A stretch of DNA of 8,996 nt from Prosthecobacter sp. (lineage in GTDB: Bacteria > Verrucomicrobiota > Verrucomicrobiia > Verrucomicrobiales > Verrucomicrobiaceae): the NCBI GenBank assembly GCA_025869455.1, contig JAOZVT010000615.1:1-8996 (forward strand), given 5' to 3'. The notes beneath the pieces were generated by a model. That model was given only the letters and a program-made list of their open reading frames with translations. It made no database searches and was not told where the DNA came from. Positions 1 through 6,411 of the stretch are shown piece by piece. A program made the translations under genes and the position numbers. Each line of letters begins with the position of its first letter. The first letter of the stretch is position 1.

Positions 1-1
1 C

Positions 2-1282
2 CTCTCTCCTGGCGATCTCCGCAGGACTATCCTGACGCTTGCGGGTCACGGTAAATTAGTTGCCCAAGATGCGAGAGAAGAATCAGGAAGCAAACTGCTT
101 GAAAAAGTTGCTGTAAAGCGCGAGCAATTACTCACAAGCGGTTATCCAAATCTAGATGAAGCAAAATCACAGCTTCGGAAGCAGCGTGAACAGCGCCTTC
201 CCGACGGGCTTGAAGATCTGCCACCCGGTTGGGCATGGTCAACACTGATGCAAACCAGTCTTCTAATTGCAGACTGTCACAACAAAACTGCGCCATATGT
301 TTCAAGTGGGATTTGGCTGATACGGACAACCAATATTCGAAATGGACAACTTAATCTCAGGGAGCCGAAGTATATCTCAGAAGCCACTTATGAGCGCTGG
401 AGTGCAAGATGTAAGCCAGAGCCAGGCGACATCCTTATTACACGGGAAGCACCCATGGGCGAGGTGTGTATCATTCCTCATGGCGTGAAACTTTGCATGG
501 GGCAAAGGATGATGCTTATACGTCTCGTCCCTGACACCATGAATGCAAACTTTCTCTTGTATTCGCTCATGGACCCAGACCTGATGTACCGTGTCCAGGA
601 TAAGCCGATTGGAGCGACGGTGCAGCATCTCCGAGTGGGCGGAGTGGAAACATTACTGGTCCCCGTCCCCCCTCTCGTCGAACAAAGCCGTATTGTCGCC
701 AAAGTGGATGAACTTATGGCCCTGGTGGATCATCTGGAAGCAACGCAGACTGAATCCCGAAAAATATCAGCAAAGCTGGCCGAAGCATTCGTTGCTAAAC
801 TCACTTCGCAGGAGCCAGCGGTAATCCGTCCCGTATTCGATACGAAAGCTTATCTCATCCAGCTCATTCCAGCTATGCTCAGGGAGGTGCAGAGACCGCT
901 GGCGCTGGAAGAGATCAATTCAGTCATTGCAATGCTGTTTCTGCCTGAGCAGTTGTCGCCTATGCTCGAGATCACAGGAGGAAGAGCGGCGCTTTCACAT
1001 TTTGCCAGCTTCGCTCAGCCTGACGAGGCAGGCAGCGTGGACCGCGCTGTTCAGACTTTGATTCGAACACGGACGCTGCATTGTCCAGAGCCTGGCGAGA
1101 CTGTGATTTTCCACCTGAATCCTGACAAGATTCCGCCCATTGATCCTGTGATCGCCAAGGACGCGGAATACCTTGCTCAAATCATCAATTTGATCCCTGC
1201 CGAAGAAATCGAAGAAAAGGCGAGGAAACCCATTCCGAAGCCTGTGGCAAAACCTGCACGACACGCTGCTTTGAACGTCTAA
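2..1282 (+). CDS. hsdS: Type I restriction-modification specificity subunit HsdS, 5'-truncated by the window, with C-terminal extension
   Basis: The frame is open from base 2 to the TAA at 1280-1282, giving 426 visible residues; the first target-recognition domain and the start codon lie off the left edge. Visible residues 5-40 are the helical central conserved region (LRRTILTLAGHGKLVAQD). A typical entry to the second target-recognition domain follows at about 70-77 (LPPGWAWS). That domain runs to about 217 and contains the family-typical PGDILITREAP and CMGQRMMLIR stretches. The second conserved helix begins at about 220 (VPPLVEQSRIVAKVDELMAL). HsdS positions the HsdM methyltransferase and HsdR translocase/nuclease on an asymmetric DNA site. 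A normal HsdS would end soon after this helix; here about 155 further residues follow (from about 270). They are mostly helical, with some winged-helix look, and end in a Pro/Lys-rich tail. The role of this extension is unknown. An internal ATG at 248 is not the true start, because conserved HsdS sequence lies upstream of it. Only 12 bases separate this gene from the ATPase gene, suggesting one operon. Confidence 0.9.
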   Translation, partial: LSPGDLRRTILTLAGHGKLVAQDAREESGSKLLEKVAVKREQLLTSGYPNLDEAKSQLRKQREQRLPDGLEDLPPGWAWSTLMQTSLLIADCHNKTAPYVSSGIWLIRTTNIRNGQLNLREPKYISEATYERWSARCKPEPGDILITREAPMGEVCIIPHGVKLCMGQRMMLIRLVPDTMNANFLLYSLMDPDLMYRVQDKPIGATVQHLRVGGVETLLVPVPPLVEQSRIVAKVDELMALVDHLEATQTESRKISAKLAEAFVAKLTSQEPAVIRPVFDTKAYLIQLIPAMLREVQRPLALEEINSVIAMLFLPEQLSPMLEITGGRAALSHFASFAQPDEAGSVDRAVQTLIRTRTLHCPEPGETVIFHLNPDKIPPIDPVIAKDAEYLAQIINLIPAEEIEEKARKPIPKPVAKPARHAALNV

Positions 1283-1294
1283 CCTCTGCCCACC

Positions 1295-3307
1295 ATGACT
1301 AATCAGGATGATCTTTTTCCACTGCCGGCTGGCTTTAAACCTGATGGTCAACGAACGGAGCCCCTCCTGTGGGTCAAGGAGCTGAGGATTTATAAAGTCC
1401 TGTCTCCAGGGCCTAACGATCTATTGCGGAAAGTTGAGCTTCATCCCGGCTTGAACATCCTTTGGGCAAAGCCGCGTGACCGGAGTGACCCGACCAAACG
1501 GTCCTCCCAGGGGGTCTCAGGGCATGCCACAGGGAAAACCACTTTTTGCCGTTTTATCCGTTATCTTTTGGGCGAATCAACCTTCGGGAATGAGGACCAG
1601 CGCGGTCGCCTCCGAGAGGTTTTTCCAGAGGGATGGGTGGTGGGGGAGGTGCATCTCGACGGCATTCCCTGGCTGGTCTGCCGCCCATTCCGGGTGGGAG
1701 GAACACCGCACGTGGCGTATCGAGGGCAGACCATGGATTCCCTCTTCATGATGGATGGCGGCAGTGAACCCTTTGATGAGTATAGGAAAGAGCTTACGCG
1801 CTTGCTGGCCGAGCCCCTGCCAGTAACCACCTTTGCCACCTCTCCGACTCCCATTGAATGGGCGCATCTGATCCAATGGTTGACCCGTGACCAGGAGTGC
1901 CGTTATGCAGGCATCGCCGAGCTGCGTCATACTTCCAGTGACTCCAAATCGCCGCATATGATGGCGGAAGACACCCATTTCCTTTTCCGCGCTGTGCTGG
2001 GGCTGATTGACCCGGCTGAGCAAGCTGAATTGGAAATCAACAAGGCCCTGCTTAAAACCAAACAAGAAGCCGAGCGGCTGGCTCCTCTGCTCCGCTACCG
2101 TGGCGACACATCATGCCAAAGGTTAAGAGAGAAGCTGCCCGATTTCCGGCAAGATCTCGAAGGCGCAAACTTTTTGGAGGCTGTTCAGCGTTATTATGAC
2201 GACCGGGCCAACTCTTTTGAAAAGGAGCTGAAGTTAATCGAGGAGCCCGTCTCTCTAAAGGCTGCACGAAAGAATCTGTATGAAAATGAAAGGGATCTTT
2301 TGGCCGCCCAAGAAAGGATGGGAGAGATTGCAAAAAATATCGAATGGATTGACCAACAGATCCGACAACTGAAGGGGGACATCAGCAAATCAGATTTGGA
2401 TGAATGGGTGCAGGCCAATATGGCCGCTGAGCATGAATGCGGACGCAGTCTGGCGGAAGCCATCGAGTGGGAATGTCCTTTGGCCATTGGCCGCAAGCTC
2501 CCGTCTCATGGGCGTCCGCAGACGGTGCCGACAGCGCCTTTGGCGCGGGATCTTGAAACTCGGAAAGAACTGGAAGGGGAACGTTTGAAAAAGAATGCAG
2601 TTGTCGTCAGCGAGCAAAAAAATCGGGTGGCTGTCGCAGCAGAAACCTTAAACAACGAAAATCAGGCCTATGACCTCTTCCGCGCAAACATGGCCACCCA
2701 AAAGGCAGAGGACGAAGCTGTCGCTGCTGAGGCCGGACGAGCTTTTAATGACAAAAGCGAGGCGGACAAGTTGGACGAAGATCTAAAGGATCTCGAAGGA
2801 AAGATCCGTAAATCACAGGACTCACAGGGAGAGATCCGTGAAAAAAGGAGTGGAGCACTGAGCGCTTTTTCAGATACCTTTGGGCGCATCATGCGCGAGA
2901 TCATGAACGAAGAAGTCCGTGGATTTGTTCGATTCCAGGGACGGAAGATTAAACCAGTCTTAAAAAAGGAAGAAATCGAGCTAACCAGCGCTGCGCTGGA
3001 AACGCTGAAGTTCATTTGCTTTGACCTCGCTGCGCTCATCAGCGGAGTGGAAGGTCGCGGGGGACATCCACGTTTTCTTATCCATGATGGACCAAGAGAG
3101 GCGGACCTTGATGCAGATCTATATCGGGAGATTTTTCGTATGGTTCGTTCTCTTGAAGAATCGTTTGGGGAACGCCCCCTTTCATTTCAGTACATCATCA
3201 CCACTACGGAAGCACCACCGGATAATCTGAAACACGATCAATGGCTTCTCTCTCCGGTTTTGGATGCGACCACGCTCACGGGTAAACTTCTGGGCGGGAA
3301 CTTTTGA
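1295..3307 (+). CDS. SMC/Rad50-like coiled-coil P-loop ATPase, probable partner of the type I RM or ABC-type conflict system
   Basis: A 670-residue protein with split ABC/SMC architecture. The N-terminal lobe carries a Walker A motif, GHATGKTT, at residues 76-83. A long charged region rich in Glu, Lys and Ala, roughly 242-545, looks like an antiparallel coiled coil. The C-terminal lobe has a signature-like helix (TSAALETLKFICFDLAAL, about 564-581) and a Walker B-like FLIHDGPRE at 594-602. In that motif D598 is the metal-binding candidate and E602 or a neighbour the catalytic acid. A β-strand, QYIITTTEAPP, stands where ABC proteins usually have the H-loop. The HD-x-PRE-x-D form recalls DUF2326-like ATPases and the ATPase of ABC three-component conflict systems (family knowledge, not a search result). 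The start ATG at 1295 lies 12 bases after hsdS with no clear Shine-Dalgarno. There is no CxxC zinc hook and no fused nuclease domain. A role coupling DNA or nucleotide sensing to the HsdS-containing complex is inference. Confidence 0.8.
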   Translation: MTNQDDLFPLPAGFKPDGQRTEPLLWVKELRIYKVLSPGPNDLLRKVELHPGLNILWAKPRDRSDPTKRSSQGVSGHATGKTTFCRFIRYLLGESTFGNEDQRGRLREVFPEGWVVGEVHLDGIPWLVCRPFRVGGTPHVAYRGQTMDSLFMMDGGSEPFDEYRKELTRLLAEPLPVTTFATSPTPIEWAHLIQWLTRDQECRYAGIAELRHTSSDSKSPHMMAEDTHFLFRAVLGLIDPAEQAELEINKALLKTKQEAERLAPLLRYRGDTSCQRLREKLPDFRQDLEGANFLEAVQRYYDDRANSFEKELKLIEEPVSLKAARKNLYENERDLLAAQERMGEIAKNIEWIDQQIRQLKGDISKSDLDEWVQANMAAEHECGRSLAEAIEWECPLAIGRKLPSHGRPQTVPTAPLARDLETRKELEGERLKKNAVVVSEQKNRVAVAAETLNNENQAYDLFRANMATQKAEDEAVAAEAGRAFNDKSEADKLDEDLKDLEGKIRKSQDSQGEIREKRSGALSAFSDTFGRIMREIMNEEVRGFVRFQGRKIKPVLKKEEIELTSAALETLKFICFDLAALISGVEGRGGHPRFLIHDGPREADLDADLYREIFRMVRSLEESFGERPLSFQYIITTTEAPPDNLKHDQWLLSPVLDATTLTGKLLGGNF

Positions 3308-3395
3308 TACACCAAGGCCATCATGGCACATCTTATTCTTCACCGACAATTTTAGAAGCGAAGAACAACGCAGATATATTGGAATAAAATCCCCA

Positions 3396-3425
3396 ATGAA
3401 AGGTTGATTTAGGCATAGCTTTCAT
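3396..3425. repeat. Imperfectly placed 7-bp inverted repeat upstream of the recombinase gene
   Basis: ATGAAAG at 3396-3402 is the reverse complement of CTTTCAT at 3419-3425, with a 16-base spacer. It lies in the 133-base gap between the ATPase stop and the recombinase start. TTGATT (3404-3409) and CAAAAT (3426-3431), 16 bases apart, resemble weak -35 and -10 boxes. If they are used, transcription would begin almost at the recombinase start codon, giving a very short leader. The repeat might then be an operator. Both readings are weak. Confidence 0.25.
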
Positions 3426-3432
3426 CAAAATA

Positions 3433-3452
3433 CAAAGCATATGAATGCTTTG
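3433..3452. promoter_or_regulatory. Perfect 8-bp inverted repeat enclosing the recombinase start codon
   Basis: CAAAGCAT (3433-3440) and ATGCTTTG (3445-3452) are exact reverse complements separated by the four bases ATGA. The first three of those bases are the proposed start codon of the recombinase. In mRNA this would put the AUG in a four-base loop with the adjacent ribosome footprint paired. In DNA it is a dyad suited to a dimeric repressor. No Shine-Dalgarno sequence is visible upstream. Either mechanism would keep recombinase synthesis low; which one applies, if any, cannot be told from sequence. Confidence 0.45.
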
Positions 3453-5009
3453 CCCAAAAGTCATTTACCTGCGAAAAGAGTGGGCGTCTGGATCCGCGTT
3501 TCCACCGAGGATCAAGCCCAAGGAGATAGTCCAGAACACCACCGCATCCGCGCCGAGCACTATTGCCAAGCGATGGGCTGGCAAATCATCGAGACCTACG
3601 ACCTTGCTGGAGTGAGCGGCAAGGAGGTCCTAGGACACTCCGAAGCGAAAAGGATGCTAGCCGACATCAAGCGCGGCCACATTAAGGCGGTCGTCTTCAC
3701 GAAGCTTGCTCGATTGACGCGTAACGCCAAGGAACTCATGGAGCTTTCCGAGTACTTCAGACAGCACGACGCTGATCTGGTGTCGCTTCAGGAAAATATC
3801 GACACCAGCACACCTTCGGGTCGCCTCTTCTACAACATTGTCTCCGTGATGGCTCAATGGGAACGTGAGGAAATAGCGGACAGAGTACGAAGCTCCATCC
3901 CGATCCGCGCAAAGCTCGGCAAGCCCATCAACGGTAAAGCACCCTACGGCTATGAATGGAAGGATAAGCAACTTGTTGTTCATCTGGGCGAGGCCCCCAT
4001 CCGAAAGCTCATCCACGAGCTTTTCCTGGAGCACAAACGGCTCAAGACCGTGGCCAGGATCCTGAACGAGCGAGGATACCGTTCCCGCAACGGCAAGGAA
4101 TGGTCCGACATGACGATCCGCTTTCAGATCCTCGACCCCACAGCCAAGGGCGTCTATCGCCGCAACTACACGCGCAATAATGGCAAGGGAAAGCCTTGGA
4201 CGATCAAGCCCGAGGCGGAGCATATCTTCAATGCGGCTCCTCCCATCATCACGGAGGAGTTATGGGATGGATGCCACTCCCTTCTTGAAAACAGGCGCAT
4301 CACACGAAAAGCCCCCATGAAGAAGCCAGCCCACCTTTTCGCTGGATTCGTTCACTGCGGATGTGGAGGACCAATGTATGTGCCCAGCAATTCGCCGAAA
4401 TACACCTGCAAAAGCTGCCGCAACAAGATCCCCTGCTCCGACCTTGAAGATATCTTTCTGGAGGAGGTGAACGGTTTCCTCGTGAACCCCGACCACATTC
4501 GGACCTATCTCTCCAAGGCCAGTGAGGCAGTAACTGAGAAGGAGCGCCTGCTTGAGGCCCACAGGAAGGAGGTCGCGAAGCTACGCGCCGACGCGGACAA
4601 GTTGGTCGATCTTTATACCGCTGGAGGATTCACCATCGAGCAGTTCAAGGAGAGGCATGAACCTATCGACGAGCGCAAGAGGCAGCTAAATGAGGAGCTG
4701 CCCCGCCTTGAAGCCCAGATCGATCTGCTGAAGATGGAGAACATCACGAGCGACGACATGATGCGGGAGGCGTCTAACATTGGAGCCCGCTGGAAAGACA
4801 TGAGCGGAGACGAGAAACGCCGGATTGTCGAACTGATGCTTACAAGCATCGAGATCGGGAAAGGTGAGATGAAAATCAACCTCGTCCAGCTTCCCTCTTA
4901 TCAAGAGACTGCAAATTGGCAAAACATGGGAAAAAATACATGGGCACTGAAAGAACTACTTTTGTCATCGATCCCAAAGGCAAAATCAAAGCCGTCTTCC
5001 CCAAAGTAA
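3441..5009 (+). CDS. Large serine recombinase (resolvase/invertase-type integrase)
   Basis: This 522-residue site-specific recombinase would catalyse integration and excision of the element through a Ser-DNA phosphodiester intermediate. The resolvase catalytic domain spans about 12-155. It has R19 and the presumed nucleophile S21 in WIRVSTEDQ, the ARLTRN motif with R91 and R94, and the long helix GRLFYNIVSVMAQWEREEIADR from about 127. A 'recombinase' DNA-binding domain follows (about 160-285). Next is a zinc-ribbon domain, with C306, C308, C323 and C326 as likely ligands, and then a coiled-coil segment (about 360-435). The start at 3441 gives the usual short lead before the first β-strand. 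It is the last gene of the element and faces the junction. Residues from about 496 to 522 are encoded by sequence that in another frame is the end of a peroxiredoxin gene. The native C-terminus, and probably the stop codon used in the excised circle, should therefore differ. This chimeric tail is the oddest feature of the gene. Confidence 0.93.
   Translation: MNALPKSHLPAKRVGVWIRVSTEDQAQGDSPEHHRIRAEHYCQAMGWQIIETYDLAGVSGKEVLGHSEAKRMLADIKRGHIKAVVFTKLARLTRNAKELMELSEYFRQHDADLVSLQENIDTSTPSGRLFYNIVSVMAQWEREEIADRVRSSIPIRAKLGKPINGKAPYGYEWKDKQLVVHLGEAPIRKLIHELFLEHKRLKTVARILNERGYRSRNGKEWSDMTIRFQILDPTAKGVYRRNYTRNNGKGKPWTIKPEAEHIFNAAPPIITEELWDGCHSLLENRRITRKAPMKKPAHLFAGFVHCGCGGPMYVPSNSPKYTCKSCRNKIPCSDLEDIFLEEVNGFLVNPDHIRTYLSKASEAVTEKERLLEAHRKEVAKLRADADKLVDLYTAGGFTIEQFKERHEPIDERKRQLNEELPRLEAQIDLLKMENITSDDMMREASNIGARWKDMSGDEKRRIVELMLTSIEIGKGEMKINLVQLPSYQETANWQNMGKNTWALKELLLSSIPKAKSKPSSPK
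4923..4950. other. Probable attachment-site junction (attR or attL) between element and bcp
   Basis: Peroxiredoxin-type coding sequence begins at about 4928 (G-K-K-Y-M-G-T-E-R). The codon just before it is CAT (His), where BCP proteins typically have an aromatic residue or Met. Homology therefore breaks at about 4925-4927. The stretch contains the heptamer ACATGGG twice, at 4924-4930 and 4938-4944. Serine recombinases exchange strands at a central dinucleotide inside sites of about 40-50 bp, so the exact crossover could be anywhere in the short identity shared by attP and attB around here. The boundary is inferred from one junction only. Confidence 0.5.
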
Positions 5010-5050
5010 AACCCGACGAGCATCTCGCCCAGGTCCTCGCAGTCCTGTGA
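4928..5050 (+). pseudogene. bcp: 3' remnant of a BCP/PrxQ-type thiol peroxiredoxin gene
   Basis: Read in the frame of base 4928 (frame +2, different from the recombinase), the sequence encodes 40 residues ending at TGA 5048-5050. The key parts are KKYMGTERTTFVID, GKIKAVFPKVKPD and EHLAQVLAVL. This matches the conserved C-terminus of bacterioferritin comigratory protein / PrxQ peroxiredoxins. Their typical pattern is MG-x-x-R-x-TF-(L/V)-ID, then a GKI turn, a (W/F)-x-x-VK strand and a final helix. The catalytic N-terminal part, with the peroxidatic Cys, is absent. The first 82 bases lie inside the recombinase gene. The remnant is best explained as host sequence downstream of the insertion point. 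If the element's other end does not restore a C-terminus, bcp is inactivated. The family assignment is from recognition of motifs, without a search. Confidence 0.75.
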
Positions 5051-5437
5051 CATCCAGTTATACTAACTCTCACAGAGGCTCTGACACTCAGATAGAACAG
5101 GCCATCGTTCGTTGCCAGGAATAGCTGCCATCCGCCACGCTATACCTCCTGAGAAACCCCACACCGCGATGACCTCCCCCGAAGTTTGAGCCAGCCGACC
5201 TGCTCTTTCCAATTTCACTCACACACCAACGCCATCTTAACAGAAAGTGTGTGGAAATAGATTTTTAGATTAGCTCTATTTACATTCTGTTTTCAGCCCA
5301 TCAAGAGCTCCTTCGAACAACCAGTTCGTGCCTGCGTTCCGCACCATCACAGTTTTCAGCGATCCATCCCTATAAGCAATCAGGCACTTATCCGGGGACA
5401 AGTGCCATGAACGCCTCTTGTTAGACCTGATCCGGTC
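5051..5437. other. Noncoding convergent intergenic region between the bcp remnant and accA
   Basis: No convincing coding sequence was found in this stretch of 387 bases on either strand. It holds several short dyads: 7-bp arms at 5220-5226 and 5247-5253, 7-bp arms at 5255-5261 and 5275-5281, and the stronger pair listed separately next to accA. An AT-rich patch occupies about 5254-5295. As the meeting point of a plus-strand gene and a minus-strand operon it should contain termination signals, but no classical GC stem with a T-tract is obvious. Confidence 0.6.
5383..5406 (-). terminator. Inverted repeat downstream of accA, possible terminator
   Basis: GGCACTT at 5383-5389 pairs perfectly with AAGTGCC at 5400-5406 around a ten-base loop, 32 bases beyond the accA stop on the minus strand. 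No U-tract follows in either direction, so intrinsic termination would be weak. It may instead be an RNA 3'-end stabiliser or a repeat family member. Confidence 0.35.
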
Positions 5438-5438
5438 T
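5423..5438 (-). terminator. Short dyad abutting the accA stop codon
   Basis: AGACC (5423-5427) and GGTCT (5434-5438) form a perfect 5-bp stem with a six-base loop. The stem overlaps the accA stop codon (complement of 5438-5440) by one base. With the neighbouring 5383-5406 dyad it makes two consecutive hairpins at the end of the minus-strand operon. It lacks a T-tract and the function is uncertain. Confidence 0.25.
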
Positions 5439-6397
5439 TAGTTCTCGGTGTACTTGCCGAGGGCGCGGAATTTTTGGTAGCGCTGCTCTAGCAACTCGGC
5501 AGTCGGGAGTTTCTCCAGATCTGCGATGGCTGTCAGCACGGCTTCTTTCAGGGCCATGGCGGCGACAAAATGATCGTTGTGAGCACCACCGGCAGGCTCA
5601 GGCACGATGCCGTCAATGATGCCGAGCTTGGACAAATCCTGCGCGCTCAGTTTCAGCGCAGAGGCCGCTTCGGGAGCATGCTCGCGATGCTTCCAAAGAA
5701 TGGCGGCACAACCTTCAGGACTGATGACGCTATAATAAGCGTTTTCCATCATGAGAACGCGATCTGCCACCCCGATGCCCAAGGCACCACCGGAGCCACC
5801 TTCCCCGATCACGACGGCGACCACGGGTGTGCGCAGCAGCATCATTTCACGCAGGTTGAAAGCGATGGCTTCAGCGATGTTGCGCTCTTCAGCACCGATC
5901 CCTGGAAAAGCTCCAGGTGTGTCGATGAGAGTGATGATAGGCAGATTAAATTTCTCGGCCATGCGCATCAGGCGCAGGGCTTTGCGATAACCTTCAGGAT
6001 GCGCACTGCCAAAATTGCGCAGCAGGTTCTCCTTGGTATCGCGTCCTTTTTGGTGGCCTATGACCACCACCTTTTTCCCACCCCAGGTGGCAAAACCCGC
6101 AGGCATGGCATGGTCATCTCCAATGTGGCGATCTCCGTGCAGTTCAGTGAAGTCTTCACAGCAATGCTTGACGTAATCCAGCATGAAAGGGCGGTTGATA
6201 TGTCGGGATATTTGCACGCGCTGCCATGGGTTGAGGTTGGTGTGAATATCACGCAGTAAGGTCTCCGCCTTCTTCTCCATGTCTGCGATCTGCCCTGCTA
6301 ACTTGTCGCTAGGTTTAGCGGCGAGTTTCTTTTTTGCCTCTTCGATCTCTTCGCGGAGTTTGACGACGGGCTTTTCGAATTCCAAAACGTGTTTCAT
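5438..6397 (-). CDS. accA: Acetyl-CoA carboxylase carboxyltransferase subunit alpha
   Basis: A 319-residue protein of the normal AccA length. With AccD it forms the cytoplasmic carboxyltransferase that moves the carboxyl group from carboxybiotin on AccB to acetyl-CoA, making malonyl-CoA for fatty-acid synthesis. The N-terminal helical hairpin (1-60) is followed by a crotonase-fold core. Its family motifs are ELHGDRHIGDD (85-95), IGHQKGRDTKENLLRNFG (113-130), the GYRKALRLM helix (136-144), IDTPGAFPGIGAEERNIAEAIA (158-179), GEGGSGGALGIGVAD (198-212) and YYSVISPEGCAAILW (221-235). No zinc ribbon is present, as expected, since that belongs to AccD. The ATG at 6395-6397 gives the standard N-terminus, although no Shine-Dalgarno is seen. 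The gene starts 14 bases after the stop of the LysM gene and is probably the last gene of a three-gene operon. Confidence 0.97.
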   Translation of the reverse strand: MKHVLEFEKPVVKLREEIEEAKKKLAAKPSDKLAGQIADMEKKAETLLRDIHTNLNPWQRVQISRHINRPFMLDYVKHCCEDFTELHGDRHIGDDHAMPAGFATWGGKKVVVIGHQKGRDTKENLLRNFGSAHPEGYRKALRLMRMAEKFNLPIITLIDTPGAFPGIGAEERNIAEAIAFNLREMMLLRTPVVAVVIGEGGSGGALGIGVADRVLMMENAYYSVISPEGCAAILWKHREHAPEAASALKLSAQDLSKLGIIDGIVPEPAGGAHNDHFVAAMALKEAVLTAIADLEKLPTAELLEQRYQKFRALGKYTEN

Positions 6398-6411
6398 GAG
6401 AAAGGTACAGA

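Larger units (their letters stand above)
1..4940 (+). mobile_element. Right-hand part of an integrative element (defence island) inserted in a bcp peroxiredoxin gene
   Basis: Three co-oriented accessory genes (hsdS, SMC-like ATPase, large serine recombinase) end exactly where host-type coding sequence resumes. The recombinase is the last gene and runs into the 3' end of a BCP/PrxQ peroxiredoxin gene in a different frame. This is the layout expected when a serine recombinase element integrates inside a protein-coding gene, with the recombinase next to the attachment site. The left boundary is outside the window, so the element's size and remaining cargo (presumably hsdM and hsdR at least) are unknown. 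The right boundary is placed between about 4925 and 4945. That an insertion occurred is inferred from the gene remnant; no second attachment site is visible here. Confidence 0.65.

Noticed and set aside
248..1282. A complete 344-residue gene starting at ATG 248
   Set aside because: The same frame is open back to base 2 and encodes conserved HsdS sequence upstream of this ATG, so it is an internal methionine.
1295..3307. RloC- or PrrC-like anticodon nuclease linked to type I RM
   Set aside because: The protein has a coiled coil and P-loop, but no CxxC zinc hook (cysteines in the middle region are far apart) and no recognisable anticodon-nuclease motif at the C-terminus.
5220..5281. Terminator or operator dyads (CACACAC/GTGTGTG and AAATAGA/TCTATTT)
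   Set aside because: The arms are low-complexity or AT-rich, the loops are long (20 and 13 bases), and they lie 170 bases or more from the nearest gene end.
5570..6259. A 229-residue plus-strand open frame
   Set aside because: It lies wholly antisense to accA, has no recognisable motifs, and is explained by the codon pattern of the real gene.
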